DNA from: Prorocentrum cordatum
Lineage: Eukaryota > Sar > Dinophyceae > Prorocentrales > Prorocentraceae
Direction of reading: 5' to 3'
DNA length: 64,000 nt
Assembly: GCA_963575745.1 (NCBI GenBank)
Contig: CAUYUJ010018893.1
Location: 544,194-608,193 of the forward strand
Under the pieces are notes generated by a model. The model saw only the letters and a program-made list of their open reading frames with translations. It ran no database searches and had not been told where the DNA came from. Shown in pieces: positions 10,681-22,157 of this stretch. Every line of letters starts with the position of its first letter. Position 1 is the first letter of the stretch. A program made the translations under genes and the position numbers.

Positions 10681-10790
10681 GGAGGAGGAGGAGGAGGAGG
10701 AGGAGGAGGAGGAGGAGGAGGAGGAGGAGGAGGAGGAGGAGGAGGAGGAGGAGGAGGAGGAGGAGGAGGAGGAGGAGGAGGAGGAGGAGG
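10681..10790. repeat. Perfect (GGA)n microsatellite, 110 bp
   Basis: An uninterrupted GGA run of 110 bases, about 36 units. Its purity compared with the other GGA tracts in the window suggests recent expansion. Confidence 0.97.
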
Positions 10791-10854
10791 TTGGGGCAGC
10801 GGCAGTTGGCATTCGGGGGGCCCCGAGGCCAACTGGCAGTTCGAGGGGGCTGCC

Positions 10855-11010
10855 GAGGTCGAGGCTCGATGCTTTCGGGCTCTTCGTGGGTTCTCGGCGG
10901 TTTTCCAGCCGCGGGATACTTTTTAACAGTTGCGCCTCGCCGAGAGCGTTCTGGGGGTGCTTGGATCGTCCCGAACGGCCTCGGGAGAGCCGAGTTGTGA
11001 CCCGAAAGCG
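10855..11010 (+). repeat. Dispersed module M2, copy 1
   Basis: Shares GCGCCTCGCCGAGAGCGTTC, GGGGGTG and GAGTTGTGACCCGAAAG with 23600-23725, and the central part with 60490-60560. All three copies are on the + strand. Function unknown. Confidence 0.7.
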
Positions 11011-11891
11011 TCAGAGGGTTGGACCGACTCTAAGATCCTGGCCTCGCCATTTTTTTGAGTCGGGCGTTTTCGCGTAGTTTCGGGCCCTGGTACCCCTGCA
11101 GATCGAGCTGACTCGAGGCAGCCCTTGCCTTGATACCTGGTGTGGTTCCTTCGGGGGTTCACGTCTGCGCCCTCGCTCGTCCTGGCGGCGTGCCACCTTG
11201 GAGTGAAGAAGCCTCTGCTACCTGTCCCTTGTCTAGTGGTTCGGGTCGGCCCTCGTTGGAGAAGGCTGAGATGCTGTCGAGGAAGGAGCCCGGCTTTATG
11301 TCGTCCACGAATGGGTCAGTGCTGGCTACTCCTGGAAGTGGGCCAGGAGGTTGAGGGCAACTCTCGTCGCCAATAATTGCCCTACCATGCGGCGGTCGGC
11401 TGTCGTCGTGTCCGACGACGTCGGCGGAGGGCTTACTCCGGCCAGTCCCCGCAGCAACGCCTGGCGCGATTGCAAGAAGGTTTCTTCGTTCCTCAGGTTT
11501 GGCGTTCCCTTAGCCGAGGAAGCTGCAGGTTTTGATGCGTCCCTCTCTGCTGCATGGCCAGAGTGCGCTGCTGCTGAGCGCGCTAGTAGCTGGAGGAGCG
11601 CCTGGCAGGCACCTCCACGCCCCTCCTCTGGCGTTCCATTGTCGCCCCTCCGCTGCCCCTCCTCTGGTGCTCCTCCTCTGGCGCTCCTGTTCTTCCCATG
11701 CCCCTCCTCTGGCGCTGACTTGTCGGGTTCCTTTTTCTCCGCTGGTGGATCCCGAGCGTCAGGGGTTCACCGCCTCCTGACTCAGGAGGAATACATGTGT
11801 GCGCCCAACTGGCTTTTTCGCATCGTTTTCTTCTGTTGTCGTCCGGTAGTTTGGATATACTTGCTCGCTTGTGTACATCAGCTAGTGTTAA

Positions 11892-12002
11892 GTCGGGCCT
11901 GTTCCTCTACAGGAGGAATATTCGAATCATCATTTTTCTATGTCTTTTTAACTATATTTAGTTTTTTCGTTCAAAATCAGCCTGTAGGGGGACATGCCCG
12001 AC
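11892..12002. mobile_element. MITE family 1, copy 2
   Basis: A 111-bp element with ends GTCGGGCCTGTTCC..ACAGG and CCTGTAGGGGGACATGCCCGAC, inverted repeats of each other, with an AT-rich interior. It is shorter than the other copies by an internal deletion. No clear target duplication. Confidence 0.82.
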
Positions 12003-12840
12003 CTACAGCTCGTGGGTTTTCTCATGATAGCAATCGCGCATCCCATCGGCCACCACGTTGGGTTCGCTCGGCTCCATGGGAAGACCCACAGGGACCCCTG
12101 CCGCGTTGTGGGGTCTGAGGTTGGTGTCAGTCCTGAGTGCTCCATGGGTCAAGGCCGCAGTGCTCTTGACGTGGTATGGAGGCACAGCGTGTCGGCTGAG
12201 ATGCAGGGGTTGTGGGGCTTGTTTTTTTGTTTTACGAGCACGTCCAGCATCGTGTTCTGATTACTCGGGCGTGAGTGGCGCGTTCTCCGCCATATATTGT
12301 TGTGTATGCTGTGTATGCCTATCGTTGGCAGAGGAGGTTGTTGTCCGAGAGGGCATTATGTCGGCTTCTTTGGCCGACGCACGGCGATGTTGCAGATGGC
12401 GCGTCGGCTGCGTTTGAGGCGACGGCGCGCGTGTGGGATTTTGTCGTTGCTTGCAGTCTGTCCCCTCAGACGGTCCAAGGATTGCGCGTGGACGGCATCT
12501 CTGTGCATTCTATGCAGGGTATTGTTAACCAGCTCAAGAAGTTAGAAGTCTTCATGGTCATGTAGATTTCGCGCGCCCTGAAGGTGCCTATTGCTGTCAA
12601 GAGTGTGTATGCAGTTTCCAGTAGTGATGGATTGCTCTCTCTTGTGAAGGAGCAGTTGCAAGGTCTGGCTGGCACCCCCGAGTCCAGCAAATCTCGGGGT
12701 GACCTTGGCGGCGGGGAGGCATTGGCAACGGCTTTTTGCGCGTGGAGTTCGTGAGAAACGCGTGGGAGCCTCCAGGCATCGCTTGATGAAGCTCAGCATC
12801 CTGAGCCCCCCCAAGAAGTTCAGAGCTCGGCCCTTACACG

Positions 12841-13263
12841 GTGGTGTTGTTCATGGGGTGTCTCTCTGGATGGAAGCCCAAGGAGCTACACCCAATGGTG
12901 ATTTTGCTCTTAGGACGGCGGCTGTCAAGGCGGCTGGCATTCGCAAGTGTGGCCGCAACTTGGACCTCGCGTGGGCGGTCTCCTTCTGCTGCGGGGCCTC
13001 CCAGGCGATGCTCGGGAGCTTGGCGCTCTTCCGAGCCAAGGCCTCGTGATGGCCCGCGCCACGAAGGCAGGGCGTTCCCGGGAGTTCTGCGTCGGCTTGC
13101 AGATGACGCGCTGTTGTTGGCAACGTCGCTCAGACAGATCAAGGGCATGATTCCTCTCGCTTCGCGGGGTGCATGCCCGGATTGCGGAGAACGCGGGCGT
13201 TTGGTTCGTTTTGGGAGATGTTCGGCGTTTCTTGTAGGCATCGACTTCATGAGATTCGGCTGA
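12841..13263 (+). pseudogene. RT fragment with ADD box
   Basis: A 140-codon frame; LADDALLLATSLRQIKGM fits the RT palm motif C and its following helix. The start of the frame (LSGWKPKELHPMVILLLGRR) and the preceding frame up to 13049 overlap, showing a frameshift. About 180 bp downstream (13311-13345) a second CGTCGCTCAGACTGATCAAG segment repeats the sequence just after the ADD box, so this part was duplicated. Confidence 0.65.
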
Positions 13264-13955
13264 CTTTTGGGAGAGCCCCGGGCAGTCTTCGGGCGCGCTA
13301 GGGTCGCATGGGTACGTCGCTCAGACTGATCAAGAGCATGACTCTTGGGCTTACGCCACACCGCCGACCCCTTGGGGAACTGGCGGTTGTCACACGACGA
13401 CAAGGGAAATGAACCAGGAAGGCTTTATTTTGGGATCCTTCCGACACCAATGCACGCACAAAGCGGCTACCCCAACGTCCGCACAAAAAATGATTCTCGC
13501 AATTCGCGTGGAACAGTGGGACAATGTTGTAACGGACAGCGAATGTCGGTCACAGTTGGAGGATGCTTACTTGCGCCGTACGCGCCGTACAAGCAGAAAC
13601 GTCTTTACCCTCGACAGAGGAAATGTTTTCCGGATTCTGACTCGCCCGCGCAGCTCTTTCTAGGGCCGGTCTAGGGACCGATACGCGCGCTTCGCCTCGC
13701 CTCGCCTTCCGTGCGGCAGAGGGTGTTTTTTCGAGTGTCTGCGGGGGGGGGGTCATTGTTGCGCACGGTTCCCATTTCCGCGATGCTTCTTTGGTTAGAA
13801 GGGGGGGGCGGGGGGTGGGCGTCGGATGGGTCTGCTTCGTTTCAAAGCCCTTGTGTGCGCTGTTGGGTCTCCTCCCAGGCAAGTTGCAGATGCTGTCGTT
13901 GCGGACCGTATCAGGGGGGCAAGGTCGGCAATTCGGTTGAAAGTTTTGGCTGCGT

Positions 13956-14501
13956 TTGGCTGTTGTGTTGAAGCGGAAGGAGCTGCGGCTGCTTGCGATG
14001 GTGCGCCAGGGCTCCGCGGCATGCGAAGCTATGTTGAAGCATTTTGGCCACGACGTCATCCAACGTCCTGTGGATGCTGGTCCTGAGGCCCTCCTCCCGC
14101 TTCGCTTGAGGGCCGAAGTATTCGACGTCCCCGCCCCATCTCCCGATTTGAATCTCAGGTTCTTCGTCAGTTTAGGCCAGCTCACGGGCGCGCTTCTCGT
14201 TTCCATCCGCGACGAGATCTTCACGGATGGTTCCTGCTACAGTGGTGGGTGGGAGGAAGTGTCGCGTGGAGGCTTTGCTTGTGTGCGTACGGAGATGGGG
14301 AATTGTGTGCGAGGGATTCGTTTCCCGCTTCCTTGCTCGTCGTCGATTACCAGTGGTAATTTTCGGGTGCCCGGAATCTTCCCACAGCGCCGAGAGGGCC
14401 TTCTGAGGTTTCTTTGGAGAGAGATGCGTCGGTGCATCGGCCTTGCTCCCTGGCACGCTCCCCGCAAGGGTAAGCCCTTCAGTCTGTGTCGGATCGTATG
14501 A
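13956..14501 (+). pseudogene. RNase H-containing fragment
   Basis: A 181-codon frame. Residues 1-80 (RKELRLLAMVRQGSAACEAM, then LRAEVFDVPAPSPDLNLRFF) precede DEIFTDGSCYSGGWEEVSRG near 14210-14265, the first catalytic Asp strand of RNase HI. A later segment in another frame, VDWWADQGARIRNV (about 14538-14580), fits the last acidic motif. The middle Glu and Asp strands could not be placed, so the domain is eroded. Confidence 0.7.
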
Positions 14502-15495
14502 TCCAAGAGGGCCAGACTCTGGTAGCGGGCTGTACTGCTGTCGATTGGTGGGCCGACCAGGGAGCTCGTATTCGTAATGTCCTCTGAGGAGGAGCTGCAG
14601 GCCTTCTTCGCGGCGCAGGCAGAATACCATTCGTTGTGCTTTGGAGTTTTGTATGTGCTTTCTTGCTGTCCCTTTGTTGACGTTCAGTATGGGAAGCTTT
14701 CGAGGCCCCGCCGGGCTCTAAGGGTTAAGGCCCCCGTCCATATATATTTTGGTGCACCATGGGAACTGCCATAGGTGCACTCATTACCTTCGTGTTGTGA
14801 CTTCGACCACCCCATCCCCCTTTGGGAATTTGAGCCCCCGATTGTCGGCCCTCTTTTGCTGGGGGCTGGGGGGCACCCCGGTCTCCACTGGGCACGTGAG
14901 CTGGAGTCGGACCGAGCTGGTGTTCTCTGTGTTCTTTGTGGAAGGCCTGCCTCGCGTGGGGATGGCGAGAAGCTCCGCCGGTGACCGTTTCTTTCCTCCC
15001 CAGGGTAGTGCTCAGTACCAGGGCCACCCCCCCTCCCTTCGGGCAACGCCAACGATCGTACTGGGGGTTGGCCTTGACCCCCCCCCTACGTGCTGTTGTG
15101 CGCACAGGCGGTGGATGCGCTGGTGGCGCGGACGCACCCTGGCAGGTGCACGCCGCGGCCGCCGTTACTGTTACCCTCCCGCCCGACCCTCCCCCCTGGG
15201 CAACGATTGTTACATGGTAAAGCAAAAAAAACTGTCACCAGAGCTTGCGCCACCCCCATGGGAAGTTCGGACCGCTCGAAGCTGCGCACGGGTATGGTGC
15301 TTGGGACCAACCCCATGCTTGGCCAGTCCTTTCCCCTTTCCTCGCTTCCGTCCTTCCTACTTCTCTTTCCCCCGCCGTGCCCCTTGCCTTTCTGGATTGG
15401 GCCATCTTTGTGAGTGTCCCCCCTTTCCTCGTTGTTGTGTGTCGGATGTCCGTCGCATGATCGGATTCACCTGGGTCGTTGAGTCGTTGGGTCGG

Positions 15496-15590
15496 ACTAG
15501 GAGGAGGAGGAGGAGGAGGAGGAGGAGGGAGGAGGAGGAGGAGGAGGAGGAGGAGGAGCAGGAGGAGGAGCAGGAGGAGGAGGAGGCGAC
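15496..15590. repeat. GGA/GCA purine tract
   Basis: An imperfect GGAGGAGG run of about 95 bp with GCA interruptions on +. Confidence 0.9.
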
Positions 15591-15709
15591 CCCCCTCCAC
15601 CTCCCGCGGGCGCTAGGAGCGGCAGCTACTCCGGCGCGCCGGTGGCCTCCCAGAGGCAAGAACGCACCGCCCCGCTGGGGCGGGGCGGGCTCGGGCAGGC
15701 CTCGCTCCT

Positions 15710-15960
15710 CCCTCATTCCTCCTCCGCTCCGCCCTCCTCCTTCCTCCTCCTCCTCCTTCTCCCGCCTCCTTTCTCCTTTGTCTCTTCCTCCTCCTCCTCC
15801 TCCTCCTCCTTCTCCTCCCTCCTCCTCCTCCGCCTCCTCCTCCCTCCCTCGGCGTCGTCGGTAGTTTCCTCCATGCAGTGGCCACCGCCCCATCCCTCCT
15901 CCACCTTTGTCTCCTGCTCCGCCTCCACTCCTCCCTCCCCCCGCCCTTCCTCCTTGGGAG
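15710..15960. repeat. CTC polypyrimidine tract
   Basis: About 250 bp of CTCCTC/CCTCCTT sequence on +, about 120 bp after a GGA tract; the two together can pair as a long inverted repeat. Confidence 0.9.
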
Positions 15961-16229
15961 TGGGATGCCGCAGATGCCAGGCTGCTCCCCCCCCGTTCAC
16001 CCTCGTCTTTCCATCACATCTCCATCTCCCGTTTAGCCGACCACCTCTTGTGTGACCAGCCCATGGGGTGCGGGTCGGGCTGCGCTGTTGCTTCTGGTCC
16101 ACCTCGGACCCGCCAGCACACGCACCAACATCGCGATTGCTTGCGGTTGGAAAGCTTCCCCCTATCCCCCTCCCCCATTTAGGCTGCTCTCCGTTAATCC
16201 TCCTACTACCCCTCCCCCTCCCCCATTTA

Positions 16230-16650
16230 GGCCGTGCCTGCTCCTCCTCCTCCTCCTCCTGCTCATCTTCCTCCTCCTCCTTCTCCTTGTCCCCTTCTTC
16301 CTCCACGTTTGTTCTCCCCCTTTGTACGTCACACTGGCATCGGTCGAAGAGACCGCGCGTCTGCGTTCTCCTCCTCCTCTACCTGCTCTAATCCGCCCTG
16401 CTGCCGCTCCTCCCTTTGACATTGCACGGGCTCTCATCACGATGTTGCGGCGCCTGTAAGTGCCGTCTCAGGCGAGGCAGCCTAGCACAAACAAGCACAA
16501 GAGACCTCCTGTTCCTCCTGTTCCTGCTCCTTTCTCTCTCTCCCTCCCTCCCTCCCACTCCTGCTCCTCCTCCTCCTCCGCCTCCTCCTCCTCCTCCCAC
16601 TCCTCCTCCTCCTTCTCCTCCTCCTCCGCTTCCACCTGCTCCCACCTGAC
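16230..16650. repeat. CTC polypyrimidine tracts
   Basis: Two CTC-rich blocks (about 16230-16310 and 16500-16640) separated by a more mixed stretch. CCCCCATTTAGGC is repeated just upstream (16173 and 16221 region). Confidence 0.85.
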
Positions 16651-16670
16651 AGTTCCTTTCAATTTACTGA

Positions 16671-16895
16671 GGAATCGCGCTCCCGCTAGGGTCGTCCTTG
16701 CAATGTATCCAAGAATCGCGCTTTTGCTTGTGATTTCCTCGCCATCTATTCAGGCGCCACGCCCTCGCCATTCAGGAATCGCACGCTCGCGTGGGATTTC
16801 CCGATCATTTACGTAGGGATCGCGCTCTCGTCCGAAGCGTCCTGGCGAAGTACGCTGGAGTCGCGCGCACTAGCGTAATCGACGAGTTTTTTCCA
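16671..16895. repeat. About 41-bp degenerate minisatellite, block 1
   Basis: Units start with AATCGCGCTCTCGC and continue as a variant of GGGATTTCCTCGCAATTTATTCAGG; AATCGCG falls at 16673 and 16714. Units diverge strongly. The same family recurs at 17040-17290 and 44185-44275. Confidence 0.75.
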
Positions 16896-16979
16896 ACTGA
16901 AGTGCCCCTCCCGGGGTTCGCTGTGTTCTTACCGGGGAAATCTTCCTGCTCAAACTGTGACCTTGGCCCCCGGTTTACA

Positions 16980-17000
16980 ACAACAACAACAACAACATTC
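16980..17000. repeat. Short AAC microsatellite
   Basis: About seven AAC units between the two blocks of the 41-bp minisatellite. Confidence 0.85.
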
Positions 17001-17039
17001 GTTCCCGCCTGATATTTCTTTGCAGTGTATTGAAGACTT

Positions 17040-17290
17040 GTGATGTCGCTGGGGATTTGCTTGCAATGTATCAAAGAATCGCGCTCTCGCCTGAAACTTC
17101 GTTGTCAATTCTTATTGTTCAGGCGTCGCGCTGTCGATACTCAGTCATCGCGCTGTCGCCTGGGACTTCTTCGCAATTGATGCAGGCGCCGCCCCCTCGA
17201 CGCTCGGGAGTCACGCTCTCGCTTTGGATCTCCTCGCGAGATTAGTTTGGTAATCGCGCATCAAGGCTTCCTCGCGATTCATGCGGGACG
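17040..17290. repeat. About 41-bp degenerate minisatellite, block 2
   Basis: The same units as block 1 (AATCGCGCTCTCGCC, CTTCGCAATTGATGCAGG and similar), about six copies. Confidence 0.75.
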
Positions 17291-17779
17291 CACGCTTCAG
17301 CAACCCGCCTGCTCGACCTGGCCGCTTGGGCCCGCCTGTTAAGGTCTACCCGCCCGATCTGCCCGTTAAGTTTTGCCACGTGTTTTCTGTTCTTAACCCC
17401 CCTCCTGCTACTCTCTCGTGCTCCATGCTCCTCTCTACCCAATGCCCCTTCCTTCCATGCGTTCTCTCTCCCCCTGTGTCAGGGGCTGCGCTAAACTCAC
17501 GTGGCAGGTCAGGAAAATATTCCCCCAAGGGGGTACGATCGAAGACGACAAGGGTGGGTATCGAGGGCTTGGGACACACGTGTTGAATGGCAAGCGTTCA
17601 GATCAGAGCGAAATGTCTTAGCATGATTGTTGTTGCTCTTGTTGTTGTAGTCCAGGGGCCAACCGCCCATTTTGGTGACACCTCACTATCCCCCAACAAA
17701 ACAGGACGCGAGCCCTGGGAGAAACACTATAATTGAAACATTCAATGGTTACCGGGCAGGTGGGAGCAATACTATTGTT

Positions 17780-17940
17780 AATGCAAAAACAACACCACCA
17801 ACAACAATACCAACAACAGCAACAACACAACACCAACAACATCAACAGCTCCAACACCACCACTAACACCACCTAAACAATCGCAACAACACCACCAACA
17901 GCACCAGCAATAACAACAACACCAACGACAACAGCAAACA
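17780..17940. repeat. CAA/ACC triplet-rich tract
   Basis: About 160 bp of CAACAA, ACCACC and AGC triplets, coding for Asn/Thr/Gln runs if read. It has lower GC than its neighbours. Confidence 0.85.
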
Positions 17941-18109
17941 TAATACTAATCACCGGACAGCTCGCCCTTTGGCCCCTCGCCGGCCGCACGCCAAGGGGCT
18001 TGCATATATACGGGCGCAGCACCGCGCTGGATACGATGCATTCGGCTGCATCGCGTGGCGCGTGGGTGCCCGCACCGACCACGACTCGTTTTCAGGCCGT
18101 GCCCCCAAC

Positions 18110-18480
18110 TCCCACCTTTTGCCTCCTCCTCCTCGTCCTCCGTACTCCCTCTCAACCCTCCGCCCCCCGGTCGTCCAGCTCCTCCGGCTCCTCCTTCCGC
18201 CGCTTCCTCCCTCTCCTACTCTTTCCTCGTCTTCCGCCTCTTCCGCCCTCCTCGTCCTGCACCTCCCCGTCCTCGTCTTGCGCCTTCCCCTCGTCCTGCT
18301 CCCGCTCCCCTTCCCCGCCACTCTCCCTCCACCTCTCTCCAGAACCTCGGTATCCTCCCTCCCCCCCCGTTTCCCTCCTCCTCGTCCTCCTCCTTATACG
18401 CCTCCTCGTCCTCGTCCTCCTCCTCCTCCTCCTCCTCCTCCTTCTCCACCTCCTCCTCCACTCCTCCTGGGTGGGCACCC
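18110..18480. repeat. CT-rich tract (CTCCTCGTCCTC units)
   Basis: About 370 bp of mixed pyrimidine with CTC and CGTCC units; open frames on both strands are artefacts. Confidence 0.88.
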
Positions 18481-18910
18481 GCGGACAACGTCCCCCAAGC
18501 GCGCATAGGGTAACAGGTATAGGAGTGACGGGGCGATGCTGATCAGCCGAAGGCCCCGTTGCGTTAATGCCTGATGCGCGCCAACGTTACTGACATTTTC
18601 GATCTTGTTTGCATTGGTGCGGTTTCTCTCCGCAAACATGACGAAGTGGTTTCGAGCGGGCAGGCATGGTTCCCAATATGTACTAGCAAACACGCTGCGC
18701 TCCCATGTGGAAGAGCGAGATTGAGCGCGCGTGCGGCTGTGGGCAGGCAGAGGCGCAGGCAACGTCAACCGATCTTCAGCACAATGTCGAACGTGATCCA
18801 TATTCCAACGCTGTGGTTGCATGATGCGCCCAGAACATCAGACCAACGAGTTCGCCGATCACTCGTGGCCGCCCGTGCGTGGCACATGGTGCTGCTTGGT
18901 TACGTGTGGA

Positions 18911-19395
18911 AAGTATCCTCGCCGCCTTGGCTTAAACTTGCCAGCGAAATATCCTCACACCCTTCGCTAAAAACTGCCAGCGACATGTCCTCACTCCTGG
19001 CCTGAAGCTGCCAGCGAAATATTCTCACCCCCTGGCCTAAAACTGCAAGCGAGATATCCTCAACTCCCTGTTGTTAAACCGCCAGCGAAATATCTTCACA
19101 CCCTCAACGAAATATCCTCACCCCCTGGCCTCAAACTGCCAGTGAGACATCCTCAACCTCCTGACTTTAAACTGCCAGCGAAATATCCTCACACACCTCG
19201 CGTAAAACTGCCAGCGAATTATCCTCACCCCCTGGCCTAAAACTGCCAGCGGAATACCCTCGCACCCCTCGCTTAAAATTGCCAGCGAAATATCCTCACC
19301 CCCTGGCCTGTAACTGCCAACGAGATATCCTCAACCCCCTGACTGAAATCTGCCAGCGAACTATCCTCGCCCCCGGAAATAAAACTGCAATGTAA
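18911..19395. repeat. About 40-bp minisatellite (CTGCCAGCGAAATATCCTCA)
   Basis: About twelve units of CTGCCAGCGAAATATCCTCA followed by a variable C-rich link and TAAAA. Links alternate between CACACCCTTCGCT and CCCCCTGGCCT types, so an 80-bp higher-order period is hinted at. One unit near 19100 is shortened. Confidence 0.92.
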
Positions 19396-19919
19396 CGGCT
19401 TTGGTGATTCAGTTCAGTTCTGTCAGTCAGTTCTGTGTTTTCTCGAAAATCAAATTTCAGGCTGCGCCCGTACATAACAATGACAACACCAGCAACCACC
19501 ACCAACAACAATCCGCACCGTGGGTCCTCTATTCAGTCATGCGCCCAGGGACAGTGAATGGCCGTTCGGCCTCCTCAATCTTATGAGGAGCGGGAGACGG
19601 AGGGGCGAGGCGGAGGAGGTGGAGGTGGAGGAGGAGGAGGAGATTGAGGGCGGAGGAGGAGCATGATGAGGTAGGTGAGGAGAAGGAGGGATGATCGCCC
19701 TCTCCCCTCTCGTCCGCCCCAAGCGGTAACCTGACCGGTGCTGCCATCCGCAAGTTGGTCGCAGAGCGCGAGCGGATGAGGTCCCTGCAGGAGCGCGGAC
19801 GACTCTCGCGGGGACAGAAGGGGGACTTCGATAGACAGTCATGTGAGCCTCGTATGCCTCCGTTATTCCATCATTAGCTTGCGCTTGCGTGCGTTAGCGC
19901 CTGGTAATCGTTGGGAAGT

Positions 19920-20080
19920 AGCAGATTTGCATCGATTTGCGGCGATTGGCGTCGATTTAGCGTCGACCAGCGTCGACCAGCGTCGATTAGGCATCGGTTA
20001 GCGTCGATTCGCGTCGGATAGCGTCGATTCGCAAGATGTAGCAAGACGGCATGGGAGGCTCGCGTGAGCTGCCACCGAGG
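19920..20080 (+). repeat. Dispersed module M1, copy 1 (GCGTCGATT units)
   Basis: About ten AGCGTCGATT/ACCAGCGTCG units followed by TTCGCAAGA..CATGGGAGG..GAGCTGCCA. The same layout occurs at 23405-23575. Confidence 0.75.
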
Positions 20081-20394
20081 GGGGGAGGGCGAATGGCATT
20101 CGGGCGCATGCCACCGTCCGCGGCCTTCTGTGTGGAGCATGAACATCCGTAAGCGCTCAGGCTTGCCCATATCTTTTCTCCTTCCTCTCCAGTGGGCGGG
20201 GCGGAAGCCCAATCGGAACTCAGCGCCTTGCTCCTGAAAATCAATAACCTCTTCGTCCGAACGATCATCTTGCACGCCGCCGTCGGCATGTAAACTTGCT
20301 CGGGACTTGCTGGCCCGCGGCGCCGTCGCCTCGGGCCTGGAGCAGAGGTGGGTCTGTTCGCCTTGCTGCCAGGAGCAGAGGGGGACCTCCTCCC

Positions 20395-20515
20395 ACTCCC
20401 TCTCGCCCTCCTCCTCGTCCTCCTCCTCCTCCTCGTCCTCTTCCTTCCTCGTCCTCCTCGCCCTCCTCGTCCTCCTCGCCCTCCTCGCCTTCCTACTCGC
20501 CCTCCCCGCCGTCGC
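20395..20515. repeat. CTCGTCCTC tract
   Basis: About 120 bp of CCTCGCCCTCCTCGTCCTC repeat on +. Confidence 0.88.
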
Positions 20516-20599
20516 CTTGGGCCCGGCTTGGCCGCCGTTTCGCTGTTCGTCTGATGCAGCGACCTCCGCTCGCTGCGGTTCTCGTCACCCCCGCGGGGC

Positions 20600-21440
20600 C
20601 CCGCCCTCCCTCCGTGGTGCACGCGGGCAGCTGCCCCGCCCTTTTTTGTTTCACCAGGATGTCCATCTGCATGCCAGCCGTTCGTGTATAAGACGCGTCT
20701 CCTGGTAAAGTCATGCGGTACGGGTTTAAGTGCTTCGTCTGGCTACAACACAGAGTTCATACATCCTCTGCTCTGTGCTCGCCGGACTACAACCGCAAGT
20801 GCCCACAAAGTGTAGACAAATTCTAAGACACATGTAACGTATGAAGGTATATCAAGTGTTGGCCGTAAAACGGGGCCAGCATCCTAGCAGATCAAGTGTC
20901 GTCTCTCTTCTTTGCGCATGTGGACCGTAACGCGGGGCCCACTCCCTAGCATAACCGAGGCCTCCGTCGTCGGAGAGGCAGGGCCGAGCTCGCGCGCCCA
21001 ACCGGGTTGCCACGCACCACCTCGGAAGGCGAGGGAGGGGCAGCAGGCAGACCTCGAGACGATTGGGCAGAAACTGGCCCAGAACGCGTCTTGGGACCCG
21101 GACTCGGAAGATACGAACTCCCAGAAGTTCGTATCCGGGTCGCCCTCCGGACGCCCTCTGCAAAGCTCTCGGCGATTGGCAACTCAGAACAGAAATCGCC
21201 CTCCCAGGGGCCCGAAGTAAATGTCACGGAGTCGGTGCGTCAGAATATATGCGTGCAACTGGTATCTTGCAGCTGCCCTGCCCTGCGGGCACCCGGCCTT
21301 GTCAAAACCTCGGAGCCACGAAGGTAAGGCGAAGTTGGGCCTCCAGCGCCCCCCTCCGTGCCTCCCTCCGCGCGCATGCCCGGGTCCAGGCCCGCCCCCC
21401 CGTACGATCGTTAGCGTTACCCAGGGGGGGGGGGCCGGTA
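20600..21440. other. Intergenic sequence
   Basis: No repeat family or recognised coding motif. GGATACGAACTCC..GTTCGTATCC near 21110-21140 is a short inverted repeat (ATACGAACT / AGTTCGTAT). Confidence 0.5.
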
Positions 21441-21450
21441 TTGAGCGCTG

Positions 21451-21658
21451 CCCTGGGGTTATGATGTTCCAACCTACTTTAGCTTTGATCACCAGAGAGG
21501 TTTTTGAGTCTTAAGAAAGGACCGAAACTGAAGGGTTTTCGCGCGTCGGGCCCTGGGAGGCGATATTCGTTCGACACTGTTTCGATACTTTCCTGGGTGC
21601 TCGGAATGATCCCTGGGATGTGGTCCTCAAGTATGACGGGAGCAGCATGACCCTGGGG
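21451..21658. mobile_element. MITE family 2, copy 1, with 8-bp target duplication
   Basis: The element proper is 21459-21650 (192 bp). It starts TTATGATGTTCC and ends in the near-perfect inverted copy GGGAGCAGCATGA. It is flanked on both sides by CCCTGGGG (21451-21458 and 21651-21658), a perfect 8-bp target-site duplication. Internal inverted segments also exist. A second copy with its own duplication is at 32991-33183. Eight-bp duplications are known for hAT, P and Mutator-like groups; the end sequence does not let me choose. No transposase is encoded. Confidence 0.93.
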
Positions 21659-21941
21659 AGGAGCAGCAACCACAACTCGCGCACGACGAGGCGGGCGACA
21701 GCCCGCCGACCTCGGCAGCTGGGCCCCGCGCCCGCGCGGGGGCCGCTGGCGCCCTCGCGCCGCTGCCCGCGGGCCTCGGGCACGTCCGCCGCCGTGGGGC
21801 GGGTCGAGGGCGGGGCCACGGGCGGCCTGGGAGGCGCGCTGCTTGGCCAAGGAGTGAGATGGCTGAGCCTTCTTCCGAGCGATAGGCCGAGACTTCTTCC
21901 GAACGATATGACGAGCCAGCAACACACACTCAGAGCCCCGA

Positions 21942-22157
21942 ATCATCAGGGGTAACTCGGGTCAGGGTTAACTCGGGTTCGTTTTTCGGGAATCCGAACC
22001 CGAGTTACCCTGGGCCCGAGTTACCCCGCATTATTCGGGCGTCCAGAGCTCCACATCATCAGGGGTAACTCGGGTCAGGGCTAACTCGGGTTCCTTTTTC
22101 GGGAATCCAAACCCGAGTTACCCCGGACCCGAGTTACCCCGGATAACTCGGGCGCCC
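21942..22157. repeat. Tandem pair of long hairpins (GGTAACTCGGGT)
   Basis: Two copies with a 113-bp period. In copy 1 a 33-nt left arm (21949-21981) pairs with a 33-nt right arm (21995-22027) across a 13-nt loop TTTTTCGGGAATC, with one bulge and one or two mismatches. Each arm itself repeats GTAACTCGGG twice. Copy 2 keeps the same fold. Confidence 0.9.

Larger units (their letters stand above)
12300..14650 (+). mobile_element. Second decayed RT/RNase H retroelement
   Basis: This region holds RT and RNase H remains on +. Frames from about 12690 read LHGGVVHGVSLWMEA and NLDLAWAVSFCCGA. The next carries RRLADDALLLATSLRQIKGM, with an Ala-Asp-Asp box at 13099-13107 (RT motif C-like). RNase H follows at about 14195. 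The RT type differs from the YIDD element at 1.8-8.1 kb. Stops and shifts are frequent between 13.2 and 13.9 kb, so the copy is dead. Boundaries are uncertain and no endonuclease was recognised. Confidence 0.7.

Noticed and set aside
13550-14224. 224-codon minus frame
   Set aside because: Antisense to the RNase H-bearing retroelement; no recognisable domain.
18911-19395. Regularly spaced 40-bp repeat as a CRISPR array
   Set aside because: Links between repeats are themselves repeated and C-rich, unit length varies, and the context is eukaryotic.
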